Part shown: in pieces, positions 17,379 to 29,021 of the stretch
How positions within the stretch are numbered: the first letter of the stretch is position 1
Layout: every line of letters begins with the position of its first letter
Assembly (NCBI GenBank): GCA_019671135.1
Contig: JAHRHY010000009.1
Span: 2,253,659 to 2,317,658 of the forward strand
Length of the DNA stretch: 64,000 nt
Reading direction: 5' to 3'
From: Linnemannia hyalina
Taxonomy: Eukaryota; Mortierellomycota; Mortierellomycetes; Mortierellales; Mortierellaceae
Program-made: the position numbers and the translations under genes
The notes under the pieces: model-generated
The model's input: the letters and a program-made list of their open reading frames with translations, nothing else
What the model was told of the DNA's origin: nothing
The model's database searches: none

Positions 17379-20300
17379 ATGTTATCGGCCACCAATGTTA
17401 TGCGTTTATGCGCAAGCTGCAAGCAACCAGGACATTCTCGAAATACCTCAACGAAATGCCGCCTCTACAAAAAAAGGTATGAGCAAATGAGAATGAAAAG
17501 GTTATAAAGTGTAACCGCTCCTGTTGTTAAAGAAATGTGACCTTTTCTATCGTTTTCTTTTGTTTATGGGGAGGGACAGACCATCAAACTCCATAACTAT
17601 CCCAAGTGATATAGCCCAAGACGCCCAAAGAGATATGGAACGCCGACGACAAGAAGATCGAATCAATCAAGAAGCTGCGGAAGGCTCTCGCAGGCATGCT
17701 ATTTCCATTTCTCCGGCTGCCTCAATTACTCCTATCGCTGCTACTCCTCATTCTGCTCTAAAGTGTCAATCTTGCGGACGGCTTGGCCATAGTCGCAAAA
17801 GTCACAAGGATTGTCCTATGAATCGACGATACCTGCTCATTGCTGCTCCTATTGCTCCTGCTGCCCATACTGTTCCTGCCACTCCTGCTGCTCCTATAGT
17901 CTCTGCCGCTGCTGCTATTCCTGCTATTCCTGTTATTCCTGCCGCTCCTGCCGCCGCTCCTGCTATTCCTGATGCTCCTGCTGTACGTGTGTTCGGAAAT
18001 GGAATGGCTGCTTGCAAGGAACAAGATGATACAGAATACAAGGCCCTGGATCGGATGAACGTCGTTTGCTCTCACTGTGGCGCCTTACATTGGAGAGAGG
18101 TAACAATATAATATCAGTCATTTTTTTTAAAACATCTTCTGCATTTTTTTTAGATTCCTAACTTTTTTTTCTATCTTCTGAATATATCCAGGAACGCGTC
18201 GGATGTGCGGTCGTAACTCCGCGTTTCTCTATGTGTTGCCTCCAAGGAAGAGTCAAAATGCCGACTATTGAAGCTCCCCCTGCCGAATTACAAGAACTGT
18301 TTAGAGGCGATACCCCTCTCTCCAAGCGATTTCTGGCAAACACACGGACCTTCAACAATGCCTTTGCTTTTGCATCCTTTGGCACCAGTACAAAGTACCG
18401 TGACATGCGGCGACCGCCTGGCAGAGGCCCAAATACCTTTCAAGTCAAGGGCCAGCTTTACCACAAGATCGGCGGTATTCTCCCACCAAACGCCCAACAA
18501 CCTCAGTTTGCCCAGATTTATTTTCACGACTCGGACCAGGACGCTGAAGTCGATCGACGCTTGGATTTCATCTATGGGTCAAGGAACCAGGCTCTTCCAA
18601 ACGGCGGGGATGGTGTGCAAGCACGAGACCGAGACAAGGACAGAAGGATTATCCGCATCCTTCATCGCCTCATGTACAGGCACAATCCGTACGCCAAGAG
18701 GTTCAAGACCATCGGACAGCGTATTCGAGCGGACGATGCACCGGTTCTGGGCTTAAAGATCGTTTGTCAGAGGGCGGGTGACGCGAGACGCTACAATCGA
18801 CCCACCGCCGATGAATTCGCCGCCATTCTTCCTGGCGATGCAACAGATGCACCTGGGAATCGGGATATAATCATCCAGCTTCACAACAACCGCCTTCATC
18901 AGGTCTCAGCACTGCACCAGTCATACTTTCCTCTCTGTTACCCGCTGTTGTTTCTACGTGGGGAGGATGGATATCACCTAGGACTCACTCGAAACAACCC
19001 TCAACCTCCGGAAGATGTCTTGCAGCATGTCCTAGATCCACAACTTGCTTATCGACATCCAGTTCCACCTCATAATCTACAGCCACTATTGGATCAAGCC
19101 AATGCTAATGAGATGGACATTGACAACAACGGCAACAACAACGACAACGACAACAACAACGACAATATGGACCTTGGCGACAACGACGACGATGACGTCG
19201 AGAACGACCTCGAGGAGCAGATCGACCAGGGCGATAATGATGAAATCCTCGACAATCACCTAGGCGACGCTGATCCTCAAGCTGCAATGGGTCTCAACAA
19301 TGAGGGCGAAGGTGAAGACGACGAGGGTGAAGGCGATGAGGAGCATGCTCCGGGAAACTATACTCACAGGATCACCATGATGGATTTCTTCGCCTATCGC
19401 CTCCAATACCGCATTGGCGATAGCAGCGAGTACATGTTCCGTTCAAGACGCCTCTTTCAGCAATTGATGGTTGACATGTTTTGCACCATGGACATGAATC
19501 GCCTCAATTTTCTAAAGCATAATCAGCAGACCCTTCGTATTGAGCTCTACTCAGGTAATCAAGGGAACCATTTTTGAGATGTTGAGGGTGCATTGATCAT
19601 TCTCAGAATTCTAATTATTATTATTATTATTTATTTTTTTGGACATGATATCTCCACAGGCTTACAGGATGCGGTCAATGCTGGGGATGTCGACGCCGCT
19701 GCCGTTGGAAGACGGGTCGTCCTCCCTTCAAGTTATGTCAGCGGACCCCGATACATGCAGCAGCTGTACCAAGATGCAATGGCCATTGTCCGTGCCTTCG
19801 AATCGACACCGGATTATTTCGTCACTTTTACCTGTAACCCCAAGTGGCCCGAAATCACGTCAGAACTTTTCCCAAACCAGACAGCGGCTGACCGCCCGGA
19901 CCTGACGACACGCGTCTTTCACATCAAGCTGAAGGAACTCCTACATGATCTGTTGAAAAAGCAAGTCCTTGGAAAGGTTGTCGGCATGATTCATGTTATT
20001 GAGTTCCAGAAGCGTGGACTACCCCACGCACACATTCTGCTCATCATGAGCCCTGAGCACAAGCCTGGATTGCCTGCAGACTACGACAAATACATATCTG
20101 CTGAGATTCCCGATCCTGAAACGCACCCAGCTGCCTACGAGACCGTCAAGAGAACAATGATCCATGGCCCATGTGGACCGGCAAATAGGAACTCCCCATG
20201 CATGGAGAACGGTGTGTGTACCAAAGGCTATCCCAAGCCCTTCCTCGCGAACACTACAAACGGACCAAATGGATATCCGCAGTACCGGCGCCGCATGGAT

Positions 20301-22898
20301 GGAAGGACGATCAGGATCGATGGCCGGGGAGATTTCGAGATTGACAACCGTTGGGTCGTTCCGCATAACCCCTATCTGGCCGCAAAGTACGGCGCCCACA
20401 TTAATGTCGAAAGCTGCACCTCTTCCACTGCCGTCAAGTATCTGTACAAGTACGTCTACAAGGGCCATGATCGAGCCACTGTTGTGGTCCAACAGCCGGC
20501 ACAAGACGGAACTCAGGTCGCCGGTGATCTTCCTGTGCAAGAAGCCAATGAGATCATTGATTTCATCGACGGTCGCTACGTCTCTGCTTCCGAGTCTGCT
20601 TGGCGCATATTTGGATTTCGCCTACACAGTGCCTATCCATCCGTCACCAGGTTGCATTTGCATCTCCCCGGTCAGTTCATGCATGCCTTCCGCTCGGACG
20701 AACCCATCGCTGATGTCCTAGAGAGAGCCGCAATGGAGCGCAGTACGCTGACAGCATTCTTCGACTATAACCGTCACCATCCTGATGAGCCGCCTTCAAA
20801 GTACCACAACTTTCCTCAAACCCACGTTTACCTCAAGAGCGAGAAGCGATGGAAGCTCAGGGAGAGAGGATGTACAGTCGGCCGACTCTTTTTTGTGCAT
20901 GATACCGCAGGCGATCTGTTTTATTTGCGGTTGTTACTGCTCTCGGTGCCAAGTCCTATATCGTTTGAGGACCTGAGAACAGTCGAAAACGAGGTCCACC
21001 CTACGTTCAAGGCCGCTTGCATCGCCCTTGGCATGCTTCAAGACGATCGCGAATGGGAGAACTGTCTTCGGGATGCCGCTGTCAGTCAAACGGGATACCA
21101 ACTCCGCTCTCTTTTTGCAAAGATCCTTGCCTTTTGCAACCCGACAAATCCTGCTCAGCTTTGGACCACCTTTCGCGATGCACTGTCTGATGATCTCCGT
21201 CCAAGGGAATGTGACGCTACCAGTCCTGAGCAGCGGATATCCTTTGCAGACCAGCGTGCAAATGCTGCGCTGATCCACTTACAAGTCCTCCTGAGAAACC
21301 TCGGCAAGACTCTCCACGACTATGAAGGCATGCCCGAGCCCGTCATACTGGAGCAGCATGGTCCAAACGTAAATGCATTTATTGCAGACGAGTTGAGTTA
21401 CCCTTTGCCCAGCCCAGAAGAGTTCGCCGTGATGGAGCAGTCACTCAATGGGAATCAGAGGGAAGCATACGACCGAATCAAGCGCTCCTATGAGATGAAC
21501 ACTTCCGAGACGTACTTCATCGATGGTCCCGCAGGCACAGGGAAGACCTTCCTTTACTCCCTTATCCTATCTATGGTCCGGTCAAATCACGATATCGCTC
21601 TTGCCGTCGCCGGATCTGGAATTGCCGCATTACTTCTACAAGGCGGAAGAACCGCTCACTCGCGCTTTAAGATTCCCGTCCCTACCCACGAGGACAGTGT
21701 TTGTTCAGTCAATCACAGGTCAGAAGTTGCAGATCTTCTCATCCAGGCCAAGATCGTTGTCTGGGACGAAGCTCCTATGACACATCGGCATATCTTCGAG
21801 GCTGTAGACCGCACTCTCAAAGACCTAATGAAAACTGTGGACCCTGAGAACGAACACCGTCCCTTTGGAGGAAAGCTCATGGTCTTTGGCGGCGACTTTA
21901 GGCAGATTCCTCCAGTTGTCAAGCAAGGACGCAGAGAGGAAACCATTGGAGCCTGCTTTAAACGATCTCCACTCTGGCAACACATCCAACACCTCCATCT
22001 TTCCGTCAACATGCGCCTTCTCAGAAATGCCAACGCTCCCGACATCGAGGAACAAACCGGGTTTGCAAACTGGCTTCTTCAAGTCGGAGAAGGAACAGTT
22101 CCCGGCCCGTCTCTAGACAATGGAATCTCCACCAACATCACACTCCCACCCCAGATGGTGATGCCAGCCAATGCCAACATTGACGATCTTATTGCCAAAG
22201 TCTACCCTGATCTCCAGCACAATATTGGCAATACCCAGTATCTCAATCAGCGCGCAGTGCTCTGTCCAACAAACGACAACGTCGATGAAGTCAACAACCA
22301 CATCATGTCGACCATACAAGGAGAATCAAAGGAGTTTCTCTCGCAGGACTCCATCATCGATAAAGAGGACGATAGAGTGGACGCTCTGTTTCCTATTGAG
22401 TTTCTGAACGGCCTCAAGTCGTCTTCGCTCCCTCCTCACTGCCTAAGATTGACCGTGGGTTGCCCTGTCATACTCCTTCGAAACCTTATGCCCCAGGAAG
22501 GACTTTGCAATGGTACACGACTGATATGTACGTCTCTCTCCCGGTACGTCTTGGGAGCCACTATCATTACAGGAACACATGCCGGCAATCAAGTATTCCT
22601 TTCCCGCATCCCGATCTGCCCTTCTGATCTCGATATGCCGTTCAAGTTCCGTCGACTCCAGTTCCCTATCCGACCTGCCTTTGCAATGACTATTAACAAG
22701 TCCCAAGGTCAGACTTTGGACACTGTTGGTATCTATCTCAAGAAGCCGGTATTTGCCCATGGCCAACTGTACGTCGCCCTATCTCGAGTGACGAGCAAGA
22801 ACAACGTGCATGTGTTGATTGAGAAGGAGGATCCCAATACACCAGATAGCTGTACAACAAATGTTGTTTACCCAGAGATCCTTGCCCTGGGTGACTGA
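17379..22898 (+). CDS. Helitron Rep-helicase (RepHel), four exons
   Basis: Proposed exons are 17379-17476, 17574-18099, 18192-19554 and 19660-22898, joined at GT-AG sites with matching phases to give 1741 residues. The N terminus has two zinc knuckles and a CSHCGALHW motif typical of Helitron proteins. A low-complexity Asp/Asn region follows. The HUH nuclease motif is GLPHAHILL (about residue 783) and the tyrosines are in KYLYKYVYKG (about 922). The C-terminal half is a PIF1 helicase with Walker A GPAGTGKT (about 1285), VVWDEAPM, and a final NKSQGQTLD and YVALSRV. It nicks, unwinds and transfers single-stranded element DNA. No break is visible in the domains. Confidence 0.93.
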
Positions 22899-23003
22899 AA
22901 AAAAAAAAAAAAAAAAAAGAGAAGGGAGCAGGGAGAAAAAGAGAGTGTCGGACAGATATAAATATTAAAACACAAAACAACACCCATTTTTTTCACCAAC
23001 ACC

Positions 23004-23034
23004 TCCGCGAGCGAAGCCGCGGGTACTATTCTAG
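23004..23034 (+). promoter_or_regulatory. Helitron 1 3' terminus: hairpin and CTAG
   Basis: CCGCG, AGCGAAGC, CGCGG forms a five-pair stem plus loop. It is followed by GTACTATT and CTAG at 23031-23034. This is the Helitron replication-termination signal. The next base is the T of TCTAATAATAC, the start of Helitron 2. Confidence 0.88.
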
Positions 23035-23477
23035 TCTAATAATACAAAGCGACTGTAGTGATCACCTGATATAGTTCGCAGTCACAATCAATCAATCGTT
23101 CCTAAATCACATGATTGTATTATGTCTATCGTGTGTGCTGTGTGTGTGCCTGACGAACGCCACTAAATTTCCACCTCCCATTGTTGTTGATTGATGTTGA
23201 CTAAGCAAAAGTGCGTATGCGTATCCCACAGAAAGCGAAGTGCGTGTCCCCTAGGAGGATCTGCTGACCAAGAAATGCTAAATAAGCAAAGTGGGAGTCC
23301 TCTAGAACCTCTAGAATCCTCCAGCAACAACCTTTTCTTCTCTAATAACTTGCTGCTACTCTTTTCCTCGCTTTTGTGCTTTTTTTTTTTTTTTTTTTTG
23401 CCCCTTTATTCCTAACTACAGTCTTTCATCAGCCACAACTCCAAATTTCATTTTCATCACATCTGTCACCATTCAAC

Positions 23478-23963
23478 ATGCCTTCCACTCGCCGTGCTCC
23501 TCTTACCTCCACCTCCAGTATCGATACCTCTTCAACTACAGCCTTTACAGGATACAAGCGGGTTAGAGCGACGAACTCAACAAGGTCGCAGCCCACCAAG
23601 TCCGTCAGGTTCTCTTCCCTTACCACCACCAGGCGTACGGCTGCCACTAAATCTACTGTTACCACTCCCTCCTCTCCTTCCTCGCTTCCCATCAATAGCA
23701 CTATCACCACACCCAATGCAATCGCTTCTTCTTCCTCCTCCTCTTCCCCTATTAGCAGGTGTAGCAGGTGCCGTGGAAACGATCACCAAAGGTCAACAAG
23801 TCGTCGCTGCCCATACTTTAAAGGGAAGCAAACGACAAGTGCAAGGATCTGCCATTCCCAGAAGCGTCACTCCAACAACTGCGACTACCTCGAAACCATC
23901 TTTGACACCGTTTCGGACGAGAGTATCCTCGCTGCACGACCCGCGTCTTTCACATCAAGCTGA
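23478..23963 (+). pseudogene. Helitron 2 zinc-knuckle ORF, fused to a deletion junction
   Basis: The N-terminal 155 residues are homologous to the Helitron 1 zinc-knuckle protein (MPSTRRAPLTS, CSRCRGNDHQRSTSRRC, YLETIFDTVSDESILAA). The frame then runs into Rep coding sequence in the wrong frame (ARPASFTSS) and stops. The junction is near 23936, where CTGCACGACC joins CGCGTCTTTCACATC of Rep. A T run lies 90 bp upstream, as in Helitron 1. Confidence 0.8.
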
Positions 23964-25524
23964 AGGAACTCCTGCATGATCTGTTGAAAAACCATGTCCT
24001 CGGAAAGGTCGTCGGCATGATTCATGTCATTGAGTTCCAGAAGCGTGGACTTCCCATGCACACATTCTGCTCATCATGAGCCCCGAGCACAAGCCTGGAT
24101 TGCCTGAGGACTACGACAAATACATTTCTGCCGAGATTCCTGACCCTGCAACTCATCCGGCCGCCTATGAGACTGTTGTGAAATCCATGATCCATGGCCC
24201 ATGTGGACCGGCAAACAGGAACTCTCCATGCATGGAGAACGGCGTGTGTACCAAAGGCTATCCCAAGCCCTTCCTCGCAACCACCACAAACGGACCAAAT
24301 GGATATCCGCAGTACCGGCGCCGCATGGATGGAAGGACAGTCAGGATCGATGGCCGGGGAGATTTCGAGATTGACAACCGTTGGGTCGTTCCGCACAACC
24401 CTTATCTGGCTGCAAAGTATGGTGCCCATATCAATGTCGAGAGCTGCACCTCTTCCACTGCGGTCAAGTATCTTTACAAGTACGTCTACAAGGGTCATGA
24501 TCGAGCCACTGTTGTGGTTCAACAGCCGGCACAAGACGGAGCTCAAGCCGGAGCCGGAGATCTACCTGTGCCAGAAGTCAACGAGATCATTGATTTCATC
24601 GACGGTCGCTATGTCTCTGCCTCCGAGTCTTCTTGGCGCATATTCGGTTTCCGCCTATACAGTGCCTATCCATCCGTCACCAGGTTGCATTTGCATCTTC
24701 CCGGCCAGTTCATGCACGCCTTCCGCTCGGACGAACCCATCGCCGATGTCCTAGAGAGAGCCGCACTGGAGCGCAGTACGCTGACTGCATTCTTCGACTA
24801 TAACCGCGACCATCCTGACGAACCGCCATCAAAGTACCACGACTTTCCTCAAACCCACGTTTACCTCAAGAGGGAAAAGCGATGGAAGCTCAGAGAGAGA
24901 GGATGTACAGTCGGCCGACTCTTTTTTGTGCATGATACCGCAGGCGATCTGTTTTATTTGCGGTTGCTACTACTCTCGGTGCCAAGTCCTATATCGTTTG
25001 AGGGCCTAAGAACAGTCGAAAACGAGGTCCACCCCACGTTCAAGGCCGCCTGCATCGCCCTTGGCATGCTTCAAGATGATCGCGAGTGGGAGAACTGTCT
25101 TCGGGATGCCGCAGTCAGCCAAACGGGATACCAACTCCGCTCCCTTTTTGCAAAGATTCTTGCCTTTTGCAACCCGACAAATCCTGCTCAGCTTTGGACC
25201 ACCTTTCGCGATGCACTGTCTGATGATCTCCGTCCAAGGGAACGTGACGCTACCAGCCTTGAGCAGCGACAATCCTTTGCAGACCAGCGTGCAAATGCTG
25301 CCTTGATCCACTTACAAGTTCTCTTGAGGAACCTCGGCAAGACTCTCCACGACTACGAAGGCATGCCCGAGCCCGTCATACTGGAGCAGCATGGTCCCAA
25401 CGTAAATGCATTTATTGCAGACGAGTTGAATTACCCTTTGCCCAGCGCAGAAGATTTCGCCATGATGGAGCAGTCACTCAACGCGAATCAGAGGGAAGCA
25501 TACGACCGAATCAAGCACTCCTAT
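23936..25524 (+). pseudogene. Helitron 2 Rep fragment
   Basis: It matches the Helitron 1 Rep from TRVFHIKLKEL onward with about 95 percent amino-acid identity. One base is missing near 24053-24057, where Helitron 1 reads CTACCCCACGCACAC and this copy CTTCCCATGCACAC. That puts the HUH motif out of frame. The frame from 24076 on is then open to the element B junction and keeps the Tyr motif KYLYKYVYKG. The helicase domain is absent. The sequence ends in RIKHSYA, where Helitron 1 continues EMNTSETYFIDGPAGTG. Confidence 0.9.
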
Positions 25525-26019
25525 GCGGCCCCTTCATGTGCAGAGGATATAAAAAGGCATATAAAAAATATCCAAAGTCCAAGGAACGGAGTGTTGACTT
25601 CCATAACTGGCATATCTCTTCATAGTGGGCAACAGAACACAGAATAAAATAGCAATAGACAGCACAAGAATTTTTAAAATGTAATCTCTCCCCTGTATTT
25701 CACGACAAAGATACAGTTGAGAATACAAGTGCTTTAGATGATCACATACAAGAACTACTCTGTCGAATCTTGCAGTGAGGGTTACAGGTTAATAGTAGAT
25801 GGACATATTCAAGAGTTTGGTGTGCGAAAAATAAGAAGACTTTGTTGTTTGGAGAATAGGTTGGTGTTTAGTAGGATAGTTAAACAAAAAATGTTACAAT
25901 GGTTGTCTTATATGCTTGGTATCATATATACATTCTCCTCTAATGGACGCGGTGGATATCGTCAAGATCTGCAGAGATGTAACAAACACCATATGATAAT
26001 TTGGACTTGAAAGGCCTCC
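25525..26019 (-). repeat. 3' direct terminal repeat of element B
   Basis: This 495 bp repeat is in reverse orientation and is homologous to the element A repeats. It shares several diagnostic changes with the repeat of element C. Ends are GGAGGCC (at 26013-26019, minus strand) and GGGGCCGC (at 25525). Confidence 0.9.
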
Positions 26020-26142
26020 TAGGTGGAAGTGTCGAAGACATGTTACATTTTTAAAAAGTTCATGCTATATATACAACCACAAATGCCAACTGTTGACAAT
26101 TGGATAGTTTTTAAAATATCTACTCTTCATCTGTCTCAACAA

Positions 26143-28347
26143 CTACCAAAACTTTACATCTGGAGAGTACAATTTAGGCAATTCCTCGATCGTGAACCCC
26201 ATGGCAATTAACTTCTGCTTTTGTTTGTTGTTGGTAAATTTGTCTCGACTATAGTTACTGTCACCGTTTGCAGGTATCTTATACAGCAGTCCAACAATAA
26301 TGTCCTCTTCGTACCTCTTGAGCAGATGACATCCGTCGAAAAGGTAGTTGGTTGCATATTCATGCTTCTTGTCAAACGAACATGTTGTCCATTTAATTTC
26401 GTCTTTATCTATGACGATTATACCCGAGGAGCTTTTATCTTTAGGGTACCTTTTCCACATAACATCCTCAGCATCTTTATCATCCTCAGCATCTTTATCA
26501 TCTTCAGCATCGTTATCACCCTCAGCATCTTTGTCATCCTCAGCATCGTTATCACCCTCAGCATCTTTGTCATCTTCAGCATCTTTATCACCCACCGCAT
26601 CTTTGTCATCCTCAGCATCTTTATCGCCCTCAGCATCTTTATCATCCTCACATGTGCTCTCATCTTTCTGTGGCAAGCTTTGCTTATGCTCATGCGGTTT
26701 AAATCCCATAGCAAACAACTTCTCTTTTTCCTTCTGGCTAAGAGAATGACACTCTACATTCTCTGCAGCAATATGGTCATCAGTCATCAAGCCGATTACA
26801 GTGTCTTTTTTGCGCATCTTGAGAATGTGCATTCCATTTACAAGTACATTCTCGGAATATTCCAAGTACTTGTTAAGTTTTTTCCATATCACCTTGGATT
26901 TATCTGTTGGTCCTTCTACTGGTACTTCTTCTTCTACTTCGATCTCCTCGTTGAAAAGCGTCTTTCTCTCTTCATCAGACAATGGTTGAAGTTTCATCTT
27001 GCTAAGCATGGAGCGTTCCAAGATATCCAACTCTGGAACATCACCGACACCGCGCAGAGCATCAAGCGTAAACAGGCCAACGTATGTATTCTTTCCAGAT
27101 AGCCTGACAATGTACTTGCCATTCATCGTAAACTTAGTTGCATACTCAAGCATGTCGTTATTAGGATGAATCATCCATCCTCTGTCCTTCGCACGTGCTA
27201 TGTCTTTCTCTGATCTAATGTTATGCACCGTTGTGGCCAGTGCAAATGTATGTTCATCTTTTCCATCCTTAGAAACGTCTACATTAGAAGATGGCTCTGC
27301 ATTTTTGGGCATCTCTGAATGCCTTTTCTTTCGAGAAGTCTTCTTCTCATCATCCTTAGATGACTTTTTATGAGATAGTTTTTCATCAGGGTTATCCTTA
27401 GAGGTATCATCTCCAGATTCTACATCAGGTCTGTTATTGGACTTGCCATCATCAGAGTCTTTATCATCAGGGGAATCATCGTCAGAGCCAGCATCATCAG
27501 ACGTATCACCATCATCTGTATCATCCTCAGAATTCTCATCAGCAGAAGACTCTTCTATTTTTTCTACATCTGCAGGAGTTGCCTCTTGGAGTCCCATCTT
27601 TTGCAATATACGTACCTCTTTGTCAGATATTTCCGGTACAGGAAGATTTTTCCCCATGAGCTCAGGTGGACACAATACAATGTAGAGGTCCTTTTCCTTC
27701 AGCTTAATAATGTACTTGCCATTTACAGTAAAGTTCTTTGCATATAGAAAAGCTGGATTAGTTGCATAACGCATCCATATGCCTGTATTAGCGAGTGGTA
27801 CATTTTTCTTGGACGTTATGTCAACTACCTTTGGACTCAACGGAAAGGAGACGGCAATTTTATCTTCTTCATCATCATCGTCGGACGGCTCTTCATCCTC
27901 GGAAGTCATATCGTCATCAGATGATACAAACTTAGAAGTATGTGTCTTCTTTAAAGCCTTGGAAGACTTGGGACGCGTAACGACAGGTGCATTCTTGTTA
28001 CCACGTTTTATATGACCTCTATCTTGATCTTGATGACGCCCACAGTATGTTTGACCAATTTTGGCTACACTACCACAATTAGCGCCCTTAATGGTTGTGC
28101 CTTGACACTTGCGCGCAGGATCGTGGACATAACAATGCATGCCTTCATCGTCAACTTCCTTCATGCATTTACGCTTGGACTTGACGCACTTTGCTCCACA
28201 AAAGTAGTATCTCTCCACTTCCTTATCCCCATCAAGCGCCTTAAAGATCTTATTTGCATCTTTCTTGGTAAACTCCACTCCCTTCTTAGAAGAAAATGTC
28301 TCGAAGGCCTTGGTGATGAGCTCGATTGTAAGCTGAACGTACTGCAT
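26143..28347 (-). CDS. Accessory protein (ORF2) of element B
   Basis: This 734-residue protein matches ORF2 of element A. It has a six-residue deletion in the acidic region (one DGDTSD unit fewer) and about ten substitutions, all between residues about 205 and 350. The first 200 residues and the last 380 are identical in both. The zinc modules, the four repeated domains and the DKDAE array are all present and the frame is intact. The promoter gap upstream (28348-29021) keeps the TATA box, CCAAT and 37 bp tandem repeat of element A. The protein is therefore probably still expressible although the transposase next to it is broken. Confidence 0.88.
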   Translation of the reverse strand: MQYVQLTIELITKAFETFSSKKGVEFTKKDANKIFKALDGDKEVERYYFCGAKCVKSKRKCMKEVDDEGMHCYVHDPARKCQGTTIKGANCGSVAKIGQTYCGRHQDQDRGHIKRGNKNAPVVTRPKSSKALKKTHTSKFVSSDDDMTSEDEEPSDDDDEEDKIAVSFPLSPKVVDITSKKNVPLANTGIWMRYATNPAFLYAKNFTVNGKYIIKLKEKDLYIVLCPPELMGKNLPVPEISDKEVRILQKMGLQEATPADVEKIEESSADENSEDDTDDGDTSDDAGSDDDSPDDKDSDDGKSNNRPDVESGDDTSKDNPDEKLSHKKSSKDDEKKTSRKKRHSEMPKNAEPSSNVDVSKDGKDEHTFALATTVHNIRSEKDIARAKDRGWMIHPNNDMLEYATKFTMNGKYIVRLSGKNTYVGLFTLDALRGVGDVPELDILERSMLSKMKLQPLSDEERKTLFNEEIEVEEEVPVEGPTDKSKVIWKKLNKYLEYSENVLVNGMHILKMRKKDTVIGLMTDDHIAAENVECHSLSQKEKEKLFAMGFKPHEHKQSLPQKDESTCEDDKDAEGDKDAEDDKDAVGDKDAEDDKDAEGDNDAEDDKDAEGDNDAEDDKDAEDDKDAEDVMWKRYPKDKSSSGIIVIDKDEIKWTTCSFDKKHEYATNYLFDGCHLLKRYEEDIIVGLLYKIPANGDSNYSRDKFTNNKQKQKLIAMGFTIEELPKLYSPDVKFW

Positions 28348-29021
28348 GTTTTTGGATATGAACGATATAGATTGTACTTGTGGTATGGTGGGTGTGAATG
28401 ACTTTTCAGTTTATGTGTGGTAGATTGCAGCTGCTTAGTACACTGATATAAAGAATTGCAATAAAAGATGGTTGTATAGGTATGGATGGTTGTATAGATA
28501 TGGATAATGGTTGGTTGGTTACTAGATAAGATAAAGATTAAGCAAGAGGGAAGTGGAGTCCTTTATTTATACTAATTCATGGGACACTGCCACATTGGAT
28601 ATTAATAGCGCTTGCTTATTAACACTGCTTGGCGCTTAGTAACAAAAGAGTTTTAAAAAGGCATCTAAGTGGTTAATAACGTAGTGTTCCTCGTATGACG
28701 TAGATCTTGCTTATTAAGACTGCTTGGCGTTAAAGACGGGGTTTAAAAATGGTTAAGAATGTAGTATTCTTTTATGACGTAGGTTTGTACATGTGTTTAT
28801 GTATTCTTTTATGACGTAGGTTTGTACATGTGTTTATCCTCTTTGTTAAATAAAAAGGAATGTTGTAGAATAGCATAGAATAGCATCCGATCTACTACAA
28901 TAATACCATGACTTTTAATAATAGATACCGGTGCATATTAGCGTCTAGGCAGTTAATACCGTATCTCAACGCTGACTAAATAGGCTATGTATGACTATTC
29001 TTTTAAAAACCTGCAATAAGT

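Larger units (their letters stand above)
15450..23034 (+). mobile_element. Helitron 1, complete autonomous element
   Basis: The 7585 bp element starts TCTACTAATACAAAATCG directly after an A and ends with a GC-rich hairpin, 9 spacer bases and CTAG followed by T. These are the canonical Helitron ends (5' TC, 3' hairpin then CTRR, insertion between A and T). It encodes a spliced Rep-helicase and an additional zinc-knuckle protein upstream. The next Helitron begins at the following base. Reading frames and splice sites all agree, so this copy may be active. Confidence 0.88.
23035..25524 (+). mobile_element. Helitron 2, internally deleted and truncated by element B
   Basis: It begins TCTAATAATACAAAGCG, like the 5' end of Helitron 1, and keeps a related first 400 bp, a homologous zinc-knuckle ORF and about half of Rep. 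About 3.4 kb between the zinc-knuckle ORF and Rep is missing compared with Helitron 1. The right part ends at 25524 where element B inserted into the start of the helicase region. The remainder, including the 3' hairpin, is not found after elements B and C. Confidence 0.85.

Noticed and set aside
23004..23034. Rho-independent terminator at the GC hairpin
   Set aside because: The hairpin is followed by GTACTATTCTAG, fits the Helitron end rule and the genome is eukaryotic.
26221..27102. 293-codon frame opposite ORF2 (also 8263-9144 minus)
   Set aside because: It is the antisense of the conserved ORF2; its Ile/Leu/Ser repeats mirror the DKDAE minisatellite.
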